Source: Candidatus Pantoea deserta
GTDB lineage: Bacteria > Pseudomonadota > Gammaproteobacteria > Enterobacterales > Enterobacteriaceae
Reading direction: 5' to 3'
NCBI RefSeq assembly: GCF_003813865.1
Contig: NZ_RMVG01000020.1
Location: 17,161 to 81,160 of the forward strand
DNA length: 64,000 bases
Position numbers and translations under genes: made by a program. This document shows positions 35,953 to 43,945 of this stretch, in pieces (position 1 is the first letter of the stretch; every line of letters starts with the position of its first letter). Below the pieces are notes generated by a model. It saw only the letters and a list, made by a program, of their open reading frames with translations, had not been told where the DNA came from and searched no databases.

Positions 35953-37045
35953 CGAAGCAGAGGCAGGTGGGGCTGGGCGAGGCGATCGTCTGGCCACGCC
36001 TGCGCAGCAGGCCGGTTTGCGCATCGACGTCAAACACCTCAATGGTGTCGGACTCCTCATTAGCGCTAAAGAAGCGGCGCCCGTCAGGGGAAAGCGTGGT
36101 AAAGCGGGGCGTTTTACCGCCGCACTCCACCCAGTCGATAACGCTGAGCGTGCCCTCCAGCGCATCCACTGCAAACACGCCGATGCTGTCATGACCGCGA
36201 TTTGCCGCGTAGACAAAACGGCCGCCAGGATGCACCTCAATCTCGCTGGCGTCGCTGCGTGTTGAATAGCCCTCCGGCAGCGCGCTCAGCGTCTGTTTCA
36301 GCCTCAGCGCGCCGCGCCGGGCATCAACCTCCAGTACCGTCAGCGTGCTGCTTAGCTCGCTCAGGCCGTAAAGCCATTTTCCGCTGGGATGAAAGTCGAC
36401 GTGGCGCGGCCAGCTGCCCGGCGCAAGCCTGATTTCATCCAGCAGGCGCGCTTCGCCTTCATACCAGCGATAAAGCCGGATCATATCGATGCCGTTGCCC
36501 GCTGCGCGTCCCTGTATCGGCACGGCGAACAGGTCGCTGCCGGGCGCAAAGACAATCTCATGCGGTCGAGAGAGGCTTTCCGGCGCCTCCAGCGTGGCGG
36601 GATGACCGGGAATGCGCGCCAGCGAGTGGGGCGGCTGCAACCCTTGTTGGTCAATGGCGAGCGCCGCGATATTACCCGCCTCATGGTTGGCGATCAGCAG
36701 ATACTGACCATCAGGCGTCAACGCCGCACCGACCGGGTTGTTGCGCCGCTGTGGGTCGAGATCGGGATGGCAATGACGCGGACCGGTGGTCTGCTGCGTC
36801 AGCAGGCTCAGCAGGCCGCTCTCTGGATCGCGCTGCCATACGGCAACAGCATCACCGTCGCCGTGCAGCGCGTAAAGACGCTGGCGAAGCGGATCCAGCG
36901 TCAGCCATGACGGGTTCTCCTGCACCGATTTGACGCGCTGAATAAGCCGCCACTCGCCATCTGGCAGCACCTGATAGACCTCAATCCCTTTTCCACGTGC
37001 GCCGCGCCAGGCAGACGTTCGGCAACCCACATAGGCAAATGTCAT
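35939..37045 (-). CDS. Seven-bladed beta-propeller lactonase, 6-phosphogluconolactonase (Pgl)-like
   Basis: From ATG 37045 (GGGAG 6 bases before) the protein has 368 residues. The repeats of a lactonase propeller are clear: YVGCRTSAWRGARGKGIEVY at the start, then repeated LxxxxGxxLYxL blocks such as RQRLYALHGDGDAVAVW, DGQYLLIANHEAGNIAAL and GGRFVYAANRGHDSIGVF. The family includes YbhE (Pgl). It is under the promoter with an exact CRP site and the GntR operator. It may open a lactone of the pathway acid. An earlier in-frame start 20 codons upstream is rejected. Confidence 0.85.
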   Translation of the reverse strand: MTFAYVGCRTSAWRGARGKGIEVYQVLPDGEWRLIQRVKSVQENPSWLTLDPLRQRLYALHGDGDAVAVWQRDPESGLLSLLTQQTTGPRHCHPDLDPQRRNNPVGAALTPDGQYLLIANHEAGNIAALAIDQQGLQPPHSLARIPGHPATLEAPESLSRPHEIVFAPGSDLFAVPIQGRAAGNGIDMIRLYRWYEGEARLLDEIRLAPGSWPRHVDFHPSGKWLYGLSELSSTLTVLEVDARRGALRLKQTLSALPEGYSTRSDASEIEVHPGGRFVYAANRGHDSIGVFAVDALEGTLSVIDWVECGGKTPRFTTLSPDGRRFFSANEESDTIEVFDVDAQTGLLRRRGQTIASPSPTCLCFASAV

Positions 37046-37063
37046 GTTAATCTCCCGAATAAA

Positions 37064-37087
37064 TGCATTTATATTAACATAAGTGCA
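37064..37087. promoter_or_regulatory. GntR operator copy at the lactonase promoter
   Basis: TGCATTT-N10-AAGTGCA, one change from the exact element, spanning a minus-strand -10 (TTAATA, about 37072-37077). It lies 19 bases before the lactonase start. Its centre is exactly 30 bases from the CRP site centre, the same distance as at 27423-27446. Confidence 0.65.
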
Positions 37088-37097
37088 TTGATCGTCC

Positions 37098-37113
37098 TGT
37101 GACAAGCCTCACA
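37098..37113. promoter_or_regulatory. Exact CRP site upstream of the lactonase
   Basis: TGTGA-CAAGCC-TCACA fully matches the core CRP consensus. Its centre at 37105.5 would be at about -41.5 of a lactonase transcript starting near 37064. Confidence 0.75.
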
Positions 37114-37215
37114 GCACCCTCTGAATTTAGTAAATGCAGCGGTGCAATGACGCTTTCGAGCGCTGGTAAACGTGCCGGGTTTCTAAAAGCACTTTTGGAG
37201 GTCATATTGGATTAT

Positions 37216-37239
37216 TGCATTTACATATCTTTAAAAGCA
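37216..37239. promoter_or_regulatory. GntR operator copy at the reductase promoter
   Basis: TGCATTT-N10-AAAAGCA, one change from the exact element with the same spacing. It lies 119 bases before the PhaB-like gene and overlaps a possible -10 region. No good CRP site is seen at the equivalent distance. Confidence 0.55.
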
Positions 37240-37357
37240 TAAATTAGCCGATCCTGTTCACATTTTCGACGCAGGCAGATTGCAGAAAAAACGGGCACGC
37301 CGCTTACTGTTAATGCGAAGTGAACGAATGTTAAAAAATGCATCTGGGAGTAAGGGT

Positions 37358-38101
37358 ATGACCCAACGTATCGCGTATGTCACCTCTGGAATGGGCAGTC
37401 TGGGCACGGCAATCTGCCGTCGGCTGGCTAAAGATGGATTCAAAGTCATCGCTGGCTGTGGTCCTGACTCAAAACGAAAACAGATCTGGCTGGATGATAA
37501 TAAAAAACTCGGCTTCGATTTTATCGCCTCGGAAGGCAATGTCGCCGACTGGGATTCTACGGTGAAAACCTTTGAGAAGATCCGCCGGGAAATCGGCGAA
37601 GTGGACGTGCTAATTAATAATGCCGGCACCGCGCGCAATGCGCTGTTTCGCGATATGCAGCCGCAGGAGTGGCAGGCGGTGATCGATACCAATATGAACT
37701 CCCTGTTTAACGTCACCCGGCAGGTTATCGACGGCATGATGTCGCGCGGCTGGGGTCGCATTATCAATATCTCTTCGCTCAACGCGCAGATTGGCACGGT
37801 CGGACAGGTTAACTATTCGACGGCAAAATACGCGGTGCGCGGCTTTACCCGCGCGCTGGCGCGCGAGGTCTCCGCGCGCGGAGTCACCGTCAATACCGTG
37901 TCGCCTGGCTATCTCGCCACCAGCAAGCTCAAAACCGTCACGCCGGTGCAGGTGATCGACAAAATCGTGCAGGAAATTCCGGTGCGCCGGCTCGGTTCGC
38001 CGTCGGAAATCGCCTCAATCTGCGCCTGGCTCGCCTCGGATGAATCAGGATACGCCACCGGCGCGAATTTCTCCGTCAATGGCGGTATGCATATGAGTTA
38101 A
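37358..38101 (+). CDS. Short-chain reductase, acetoacetyl-CoA reductase (PhaB)-like
   Basis: From ATG 37358 (AAGGG directly upstream) the protein has 247 residues, the PhaB length. It has the NADP-binding GMGSLGTAICRRL, the DVLINNAGTARN motif, the catalytic S-Y-K set in NISSLNAQIGTVGQVNYSTAK, and GYLATSKLKTVTPV. The stretch AKDGFKVIAGCGPDSKR then GFDFIASEGNVADWDST is close to PhaB of PHB producers. In this context it may reduce a beta-keto acid or ester of the pathway instead of acetoacetyl-CoA; no PhaA or PhaC gene is nearby. It is followed by a CitMHS carrier in the same run. Confidence 0.85.
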   Translation: MTQRIAYVTSGMGSLGTAICRRLAKDGFKVIAGCGPDSKRKQIWLDDNKKLGFDFIASEGNVADWDSTVKTFEKIRREIGEVDVLINNAGTARNALFRDMQPQEWQAVIDTNMNSLFNVTRQVIDGMMSRGWGRIINISSLNAQIGTVGQVNYSTAKYAVRGFTRALAREVSARGVTVNTVSPGYLATSKLKTVTPVQVIDKIVQEIPVRRLGSPSEIASICAWLASDESGYATGANFSVNGGMHMS

Positions 38102-38176
38102 TTTTCCCGCGCTGTAAAAAATATAACGACGACAACTTTACTCGCGCCTTTAGCAATAAGGGCGCCGGAGGCTCTT

Positions 38177-39514
38177 ATGCTCTCTTTACTGGGTTACGGC
38201 ATGATCGTGGTCTTTATGATCCTGATTATGACCAAAAAGCTTTCTGCTCTGGTTGCACTGACGATTATTCCTATTATCTTCGCGCTCATTGCCGGATTTG
38301 GCGGCGAGATGGGCGAAATGATGATTGAGGGATTAAAGAAAGTCGCGCCGACCGCCATTATGGTGATCTTCGCTATTCTTTATTTCAGCACCATGTTCGA
38401 TACCGGTTTATTCGATCCCATTATTCGCTTCTTCCTGCGGATAATTAATGGCGACCCGGTTAAAGCGGTCATGTGCAGCGCGGTGCTGGCGGCGATGGTT
38501 TCGCTGGATGGCGACGGATCCACTACCTATATGATCTGCGTCACCGCGATGCTGCCGCTGTTCAAACGCATCCGTCTCGATCCGCTCTCATTAACCTGCG
38601 TGGTGTTCCTGGCCGGCAGCATCACCAATCTGCTGCCGTGGGGCGGACCGCTGGCGCGCGTGGCGGCTTCGCTGAAAGTGGAGTCAGGCGATCTCTTTAT
38701 TCCACTCATCCCGTCGATGGTGTGCGGCTTTGTTGGCGTGCTGGTGCTGGCGTGGTATATCGGCATTCGCGAGCGTCGTCGCCTGGGCAAACTGAGCATT
38801 CAGACCCGCACTGATGGTTCGGTGGTGGAAGAGGATGCGGAGAGCTATCTGCCTGCGATTAACGAAGTGAATGAAGAGCTGCGTCGGCCGACACTCTTCT
38901 GGCTGAACGCCGGTCTGACGCTGCTGTTGATGGCGTCGCTGGTGATGGAGCTGCTGCCGCTTTCGGTGCTGTTTATGGTGGCTTTTGCGCTGGCGCTGCT
39001 GATCAACTATCCCCACCTGGATGCGCAGCGTCAGCGTATCGCCGCCCATGCGCCGGCGGCGCTCAATCAGACCTCGATCTTCCTCGCCGCAGGCATCTTC
39101 GCAGGCATCCTGTCCGGCACCGGCATGGTGACGGCGATGTCCGGCTCGCTGCTGGCTATTCTGCCAGAGTCCTGGGGGCCTTATCTGGCGCCGATCACCG
39201 CGCTGATCAGTCTGCCGGGCACCTTCTTTATGTCGAATGACGCCTTCTATTACGGCGTATTACCAGTGCTGGCGGAAGCGGCGAAGGCGTACGGCATCGA
39301 ACCGATTGAAATCGGCCGCGCCTCGCTGGTCGGGCAGCCGGTGCACCTGCTCAGTCCGCTGGTGGCGTCAACCTATCTGCTGGTGGGGCTGGCGGGCGTC
39401 GAGTTCAGCGACCATCAGAAATACACTTTTAAGTGGGCGTTTCTGCTCTGTATGATCTTCCTCGGATCGGGTCTGCTGTTAGGACTTTACCCCATCTTCT
39501 CCACTGCGGCATAA
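38177..39514 (+). CDS. CitMHS-type organic acid carrier, copy 2
   Basis: The 445-residue, multi-span protein shows the CitMHS marks MVSLDGDGSTTYMICVTAML (around 102-121) and NLLPWGGPLARVAASL (around 153). It is preceded by a GGAGG ribosome site. These carriers import citrate-like acids, often as metal complexes. Its promoter is the one with the GntR operator upstream of the reductase. The other cluster A carrier is at 23881, so the cluster has two citrate-type importers and one MFS. Confidence 0.87.
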   Translation: MLSLLGYGMIVVFMILIMTKKLSALVALTIIPIIFALIAGFGGEMGEMMIEGLKKVAPTAIMVIFAILYFSTMFDTGLFDPIIRFFLRIINGDPVKAVMCSAVLAAMVSLDGDGSTTYMICVTAMLPLFKRIRLDPLSLTCVVFLAGSITNLLPWGGPLARVAASLKVESGDLFIPLIPSMVCGFVGVLVLAWYIGIRERRRLGKLSIQTRTDGSVVEEDAESYLPAINEVNEELRRPTLFWLNAGLTLLLMASLVMELLPLSVLFMVAFALALLINYPHLDAQRQRIAAHAPAALNQTSIFLAAGIFAGILSGTGMVTAMSGSLLAILPESWGPYLAPITALISLPGTFFMSNDAFYYGVLPVLAEAAKAYGIEPIEIGRASLVGQPVHLLSPLVASTYLLVGLAGVEFSDHQKYTFKWAFLLCMIFLGSGLLLGLYPIFSTAA

Positions 39515-39521
39515 AACAAAC

Positions 39522-39538
39522 GGCTCAGGGAACGAGCC
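39522..39538. terminator. Short hairpin between convergent genes
   Basis: GGCTC (39522-39526) and GAGCC (39534-39538) with a 7-base loop, followed by ATTTATT, separate the carrier from the convergent GntR gene. It is short and may act in both directions. Confidence 0.4.
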
Positions 39539-39547
39539 ATTTATTCT

Positions 39548-40441
39548 TCAGGCTTCCGCGCTGATACGGCGCATTTTTTTATTTTCCAGCGCCACCGCGA
39601 GATGCTGCTTCATCATGTAAGAGGCTTCGATACGCTGTCCCGACTCAATCAACGCCAGCAGGCGCATATGATCCTTGACCTCAGCGTAGTAGCGGCTGCG
39701 ATCGTCCATGATGCGGTAGTCCATCAGCATACGCATGCGGTTGACGTTGCGCAGCGAGATTTCAAAGAAGGGATTGTTGGAGAAGCCGATCACCGTCTCG
39801 TGAAAGCGATAGCCAGCCAGCTGCAACTGTTTTGGCGACAGGCGCTCAATGCCGTTGTCGAGCAACATCTCAAGCTCGCGGCGGATCTCGTCTATTTTCT
39901 CCTGCGGCGCGTTGAATGTTGGCTCCAGAATCGCCATCGGCTCAATCACCATACGAAAGCTAAAAATGTTTTCCAGCGCCGCTTTGGTTTTCGCCACCGG
40001 CAGAAAACGCCAGCCGTAACCCTGCTTGCGCTCCACCCAGCCTTCGCTGATGCCGCGCGCCAGCAGCGTCGAAAGCTGGCTTTTAGTCAGGTTGTAGCGC
40101 TTCATCAGGTAGAGTTCGGTGACTTCCGCTTCGATATTATCCTGTAGCCAGTCTTCTGCCAGCTGATAGTACTCCGGCAGATCGCTGCCGTCGACAGGCG
40201 CAGGTTCGTCGTGGTGCTGAGGCGAGTAATCCTCTCTGACGAAAAAGCCGCGGTTAAGCTTCTGCTGTAGAACGCCTTTCTGCTCCAGATAGACCAGCGC
40301 TTCGCGCACTGGGGAGCGCGAGACGTCAAAGATTTCGGCCAGCTTAGGCACGTTCAGGTGTGCACCTGGGCCCAGTTTGCCAGTGTCAATCAAACCAAGA
40401 ATTTTCTGCGAAAGTCGCTCTGTGAGGGCGCTAATTTTCAT
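39548..40441 (-). CDS. GntR/FCD regulator with two winged-helix domains, cluster A
   Basis: The 297-residue protein has a first GntR winged helix (NVPKLAEIFDVSRSPVREALVYLEQKG, about 30-56), then a second helix-turn-helix-like segment (ELYLMKRYNLTKSQLSTLLARGISEGWVERKQGYGWRF, about 109-146), then the FCD domain (FRMVIEPMAILEP to the end). Ordinary FCD regulators have one winged helix. The same layout is seen in the cluster B regulator at 47896. Its own promoter carries a perfect TGCATTT-N10-AAATGCA element, which is repeated at cluster A promoters, so it is the likely owner of that site. Confidence 0.9.
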   Translation of the reverse strand: MKISALTERLSQKILGLIDTGKLGPGAHLNVPKLAEIFDVSRSPVREALVYLEQKGVLQQKLNRGFFVREDYSPQHHDEPAPVDGSDLPEYYQLAEDWLQDNIEAEVTELYLMKRYNLTKSQLSTLLARGISEGWVERKQGYGWRFLPVAKTKAALENIFSFRMVIEPMAILEPTFNAPQEKIDEIRRELEMLLDNGIERLSPKQLQLAGYRFHETVIGFSNNPFFEISLRNVNRMRMLMDYRIMDDRSRYYAEVKDHMRLLALIESGQRIEASYMMKQHLAVALENKKMRRISAEA

Positions 40442-40476
40442 TTCAGTTTATGGCGATGAGAAGAGAAACAAATATT

Positions 40477-40504
40477 ATTGCATTTAAATAAAATTAAATG
40501 CAAT
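40477..40504. promoter_or_regulatory. Perfect palindrome and operator in front of the GntR gene
   Basis: ATTGCATTTAA (40477-40487) and TTAAATGCAAT (40494-40504) are exact 11-base reverse complements around 6 bases. The inner TGCATTT-N10-AAATGCA (40479-40502) is the element found at the cluster A promoters. Location 36-64 bases before the GntR start fits autoregulation. Confidence 0.75.
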
Positions 40505-40552
40505 GTTTCCGGGTGCTGTTTAGAAGACAAAAGTGCAGGGATCATCCACAAA

Positions 40553-40570
40553 CCATTTTCATTAAAATGG
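40553..40570 (-). terminator. Weak hairpin after the Tat amidohydrolase
   Basis: CCATTTT (40553-40559) and AAAATGG (40564-40570) pair around CATT, followed on the minus strand by TTTGTGG. It lies 20 bases after the amidohydrolase stop. Confidence 0.4.
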
Positions 40571-40589
40571 ATAAATGATTATGTGAAAG

Positions 40590-41576
40590 CTATATCGTCC
40601 AGTAAAGCCGGGTTGGGTTAATTACAAAAATTTGAGTGCATATCTCCTTAGAAGTCAGCCATGAACCAAAAGCATTTAGAATGGAAATATCATCAACTGG
40701 ATAGAAATACTCAATACCTTCTTTTGTGCGTTTTTTACCAGGAGCTGGCATGGTATGCGGCCAGTCAGACGCCCAGAGTAGGCGTTCAGGTTTGCGGGAA
40801 ACCAGCGCGTCGATAAACGGGCGAACGTTCTGCCAGGTGGAATCTTTCGTCACGCGGTAGAGTGCTGAAAGTTTTACGTAAACGTTGTCGGAGTCGAGCA
40901 GGGTGAGCAGCTCGCTAAAACCCTGTTGCTGTACGCCTTCTTCTGCTTTCAGCTTGCCAAGATGGTCAATGACGACCGGAACGGGCAGCGTTGTGATTGT
41001 GGCACTTAGCTCGGCTATTTCATGCAGACTGGTATAAATCTGCAGATGCCACCCCAGCGAGCTGATCTTACCCGCCATTCTCTTCAAATAGTTACCGCTC
41101 TCTTCCGCGCTGAGTTTACCGCCAGCACGCGCTTCCATATTCAGGCGCAAGCCACGCACGCCCTGCTCGTGCAGCTTCAGCAATTCTTCAGAAGAAATGT
41201 CATCGTCAACCACGGCCACGCCGCGCGCCTTTTTCTGGCCAAGAACCTGTATGGCGTTAAGCATGCACCGGTTATCCGTACCATAAGGGCTGGGCTGAAT
41301 CAGCACCACGCGATCCATATGCAGCTCTTTCAGATGACGTTCAAGATCGCTGATGGGGGCATGGTCTGGGGTATAGACCCGTTCTTCCGCAAAGGGGAAA
41401 TGTTCCGGGTCAAAAACATGCACGTGACAGTCGCAGCTGCCAGAGGGCGGAATAAATGTCAATTTAGTCGCGAAGTTGTCAGAGGATATCGCCGCAGCCC
41501 AACTCAGCTTTGCATTGACGCCCGCAGCCACGCCGACCAGAGGCAGAGTTTTTAATAAAGAACGACGTGAAATCAT
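40590..41576 (-). CDS. Tat-exported amidohydrolase-2 family enzyme, copy 2
   Basis: From ATG 41576 (AAGGA upstream) the product has 328 residues. It begins MISRRSLLKTLPLVGVAAG, a twin-arginine signal (S-R-R-x-L-L-K) with a hydrophobic core and a likely cleavage after SWAAA. The mature domain has SCDCHVHVFDPEHFPFAEER, VLIQPSPYGTDNRCML, GVRGLRLNMEA, WHLQIY, VVIDHLGKL, VYVKLSALYR and LLWASDWPHTMP, as in the LigI-type lactonases. Export to the periplasm is unlike the cytoplasmic copies at 29287 and 46868. It may open a lactone before uptake. It is the last gene of the cluster B run. Confidence 0.87.
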   Translation of the reverse strand: MISRRSLLKTLPLVGVAAGVNAKLSWAAAISSDNFATKLTFIPPSGSCDCHVHVFDPEHFPFAEERVYTPDHAPISDLERHLKELHMDRVVLIQPSPYGTDNRCMLNAIQVLGQKKARGVAVVDDDISSEELLKLHEQGVRGLRLNMEARAGGKLSAEESGNYLKRMAGKISSLGWHLQIYTSLHEIAELSATITTLPVPVVIDHLGKLKAEEGVQQQGFSELLTLLDSDNVYVKLSALYRVTKDSTWQNVRPFIDALVSRKPERLLWASDWPHTMPAPGKKRTKEGIEYFYPVDDISILNAFGSWLTSKEICTQIFVINPTRLYWTI

Positions 41577-41612
41577 GTGTATTTCCTTCACAGGTACAGG
41601 GTAAGATGTTTT

Positions 41613-43235
41613 TTATTTATCTGACGGACCAACCGCTGAAAGAGCCTGACCTGCAGCGGTGTCGGTAAACTTTTCAAAATTGGTGATAAATTTGTCGGCA
41701 AGGAATAGCGCTTTTTCCCGCCACTGCTGCTCACTCACCCATGACGTCCTCGGGTCAAGGATCTCTGGTGCAAGGGAATTAAGCCCGCGCGGTACGGCCA
41801 GATTAAAAATCGGCAGCGTGAAGGTCTGTGCATTATCCGCTTCACCACGCAGGATGGCATTGATAATGGCGCGAGTATCCTTAATCGAAATGCGGCTTCC
41901 CTGACCATTCCACCCTGTGTTCACCAGATAGGCCTTTGCCCCTGCTGCCTTCATGCGTTTTACCAGCACTTCGGCGTAGCGCACCGGGTGCAGGCTCAGA
42001 AACGCGGCACCAAAGCAGGCGGAAAAAGTCGGAGTGGGTTCGTTTACACCGCGCTCGGTTCCGGCGAGCCTGGCGGTATAGCCCGAGAGGAAATGGTATT
42101 GCGCCTGTTCGTCAGTCAGTACAGAAACGGGCGGCAGTACGCCGTACGCGTCAGCCGTCAGGAAGATGATTTTGCGGGCGTGTCCGGCTCTGGATACGGG
42201 CTTGACGATGTTCTCAATATGATTAATCGGATAGGTTACGCGGGTGTTTTCAGTTTTGGACGCATCGTTAAAATCTATGCTGCCATCTGCGCGTACCACC
42301 ACGTTTTCCAGCAGCGCATCGCGGCGGATTGCCTGATAAATTTCAGGCTCTGCCTGTGGATTTAGATGGATGGTTTTGGCGTAGCAGCCGCCTTCAAAGT
42401 TGAACACGCCATCGTCATCCCAGCCGTGTTCATCGTCGCCAATCAGCTGACGGGCAGGATCGGTCGAGAGAGTGGTCTTACCTGTTCCAGACAGGCCAAA
42501 GAACAGGGCAACGTCGCCCGCCTGGCCGACGTTGGCAGAGCAATGCATAGAGGCGATGTCCTGTTGAGGAAGCAGGTAATTCATGACCGAGAACATGCCT
42601 TTTTTCATCTCGCCACCGTACCAGGTCCCGCCAATGAGCTGGATTTTTTCCGTCAGGTTAAAAGCGATAAAATTTTCAGAGTTAAGCCCCTGAGCCTGCC
42701 AGGCTGGATTGGTACATTTAGCACCGTTCATCACGATGAAATCAGGCGTAAAACCTTCCAGTTCACTCGCAGTTGGCGCAATAAACATGTTTTTTACGAA
42801 GTGAGCCTGCCAGGCTACCTCGGTAATAAAACGCACGGCGAGGCGAGTGTCGGCATTGGCACCGCACCAGGCGTCTATAATGAACAAGCGTTTACCAGAA
42901 AGCTGCTGACAAACCAGAGATTTAAGATGCTCCCAGATGTCTTGTGAAAGAGGATGGTTGTCATTTTTCCCTTTGCCTTGATCCGACCACCAGACAGTGT
43001 CGCGCGTGGTGTCATCACGCACGATATACTTATCTTTCGGTGAACGACCGGTAAACTCTCCAGTATCAACGGCGACTGCGCCCGAGTGAGTTACCACACC
43101 TCTTTCATAGCCGGTTAGATCAGAGCGTGTCTCTTCAGTAAACAGGGTGACGTAATCGGGGTTATAAATAATGTCAGCGGAGGTGGTAATACCGTAATTC
43201 GCCAGCTGCTGGCTTAAACGAGAATGCGTGGTCAT
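41613..43235 (-). CDS. pckA: ATP-dependent phosphoenolpyruvate carboxykinase
   Basis: From ATG 43235 the protein has 540 residues, exactly the E. coli PckA length. The P-loop is [11 protein letters not shown] (about 247-257), followed by [38 protein letters not shown] and MHCSAN are the substrate and metal loops. The enzyme converts oxaloacetate and ATP to PEP and CO2, the key step of gluconeogenesis from C4 acids. Its place in a degradative cluster suggests an accessory copy that handles extra oxaloacetate produced by the pathway. Whether the host has a housekeeping copy elsewhere is not visible. Confidence 0.95.
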   Translation of the reverse strand: MTTHSRLSQQLANYGITTSADIIYNPDYVTLFTEETRSDLTGYERGVVTHSGAVAVDTGEFTGRSPKDKYIVRDDTTRDTVWWSDQGKGKNDNHPLSQDIWEHLKSLVCQQLSGKRLFIIDAWCGANADTRLAVRFITEVAWQAHFVKNMFIAPTASELEGFTPDFIVMNGAKCTNPAWQAQGLNSENFIAFNLTEKIQLIGGTWYGGEMKKGMFSVMNYLLPQQDIASMHCSANVGQAGDVALFFGLSGTGKTTLSTDPARQLIGDDEHGWDDDGVFNFEGGCYAKTIHLNPQAEPEIYQAIRRDALLENVVVRADGSIDFNDASKTENTRVTYPINHIENIVKPVSRAGHARKIIFLTADAYGVLPPVSVLTDEQAQYHFLSGYTARLAGTERGVNEPTPTFSACFGAAFLSLHPVRYAEVLVKRMKAAGAKAYLVNTGWNGQGSRISIKDTRAIINAILRGEADNAQTFTLPIFNLAVPRGLNSLAPEILDPRTSWVSEQQWREKALFLADKFITNFEKFTDTAAGQALSAVGPSDK

Positions 43236-43285
43236 CTGCAGGCTCCGGATAAGTGTTTTGAGCATTCAGTGAGCAAGAGCAAGCC

Positions 43286-43303
43286 ATTGGCTGTGAAGCC
43301 AAT
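43286..43303. repeat. Hairpin between the ABM gene and pckA
   Basis: ATTGGCT (43286-43292) and AGCCAAT (43297-43303) around GTGA, within the 99-base space before pckA. No T-run follows on either strand, so its role is unclear. Confidence 0.4.
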
Positions 43304-43334
43304 AGTTTGCGCTTAAATAAACTAGCGGGTTATG

Positions 43335-43637
43335 TCAGATGTCTTTCAGAATACGAATGGATCGTTCCTGAATGAAATTCTTCACTTTTTCAGCATAATT
43401 TTTCATGTGTGGTGCGGCTGCATGATCCTTCAGACAGGTTTCATCACGCCATTTTTCAATAATTACCAGCGTATCGGAACCGAAGCCGGTGGCGGCTTCC
43501 GCCGACAGATCAACGACCGGACGATATTCGATGCAGCCCTCTTCAGCGATAACGGCTGGAATATTTTCCTGAACGCGAGCGATAATTTCATCACGCATGC
43601 CGGGTCTGGCTGTGATTATCGCAATGACATGGATCAT
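43335..43637 (-). CDS. ABM-domain protein, YgiN-like
   Basis: The 100-residue protein is an antibiotic-biosynthesis-monooxygenase fold: MIHVIAIITARPGMRDEIIA, EEGCIEYRPV and the FGSDTLVIIEKWRDETCL then HMKNYAEKV. Members are cofactor-free monooxygenases or quinol-protecting enzymes, acting as dimers in the cytoplasm. It is separated from the upstream tautomerase by a strong terminator, so it may start its own transcript. Confidence 0.85.
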   Translation of the reverse strand: MIHVIAIITARPGMRDEIIARVQENIPAVIAEEGCIEYRPVVDLSAEAATGFGSDTLVIIEKWRDETCLKDHAAAPHMKNYAEKVKNFIQERSIRILKDI

Positions 43638-43654
43638 TCTTTTTTCCTTATAAA

Positions 43655-43680
43655 AAAAGCGGGCGTCAGCGCCCGCTTTT
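43655..43680. terminator. Strong bidirectional terminator
   Basis: The stem is AAAAGCGGGCG (43655-43665) with CGCCCGCTTTT (43670-43680) and a TCAG loop; on the minus strand a run of T follows. It lies between the tautomerase and the ABM gene, so the cluster B run is split here into two transcripts, possibly with read-through. Confidence 0.85.
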
Positions 43681-43685
43681 AGGTT

Positions 43686-43877
43686 TTACTTTTTGCGTTC
43701 GCTGTAGAGCACACCGCCACGCGTTTTATCTGCCGCTTTGGTTTCAACAATGGACACAACGACGCGATCTTTATCAACACCAAAGCTGTCAACGACCGCT
43801 TCGGTGATTTTTACCATCAACGTTTTTTTTTGCTCGGCAGAACGACCTTCTACCGCATATACCACAATCTCTGGCAT
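43686..43877 (-). CDS. 4-oxalocrotonate tautomerase-family protein
   Basis: The 63-residue product starts MPEIVVYAVEGRSAEQKKTL; removal of the methionine leaves the catalytic Pro1, and R11 is in place. The helix and the C-terminal KTRGGVLYSERKK match the family. These small hexameric enzymes move protons on 2-hydroxy-dienoates, and some act as malonate-semialdehyde decarboxylases or oxaloacetate tautomerases. It is in the cluster B run after the dehydrogenase, so it may convert enol and keto forms of the pathway acid. Confidence 0.9.
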   Translation of the reverse strand: MPEIVVYAVEGRSAEQKKTLMVKITEAVVDSFGVDKDRVVVSIVETKAADKTRGGVLYSERKK

Positions 43878-43945
43878 TTTTGCCTCTCGTTTTTTGCATT
43901 AATCAGGCGGACGTCCCTGTCCGCAGCCTTTATCCAGACAATTGC

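Larger units (their letters stand above)
37046..37357. promoter_or_regulatory. Divergent promoter region with CRP site and two operators
   Basis: The 312-base space separates the lactonase (minus) from the PhaB-like gene (plus). It contains an operator and an exact CRP site for the lactonase, and a second operator for the reductase, each listed separately. Confidence 0.65.

Noticed and set aside
35038..36240. 400-codon minus-strand frame opposite the LysR gene
   Set aside because: Shadow frame with low-complexity R/Q/H content; the LysR and lactonase genes explain the region.
37064..37239. Possible CRISPR or iteron repeats (repeated TGCATTT)
   Set aside because: Copies are spaced irregularly and occur as dyads at promoters, which fits operators rather than CRISPR or replication iterons.
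37358..38101. PhaB gene as part of polyhydroxybutyrate synthesis
   Set aside because: No thiolase, synthase or phasin genes nearby; the context is acid catabolism.
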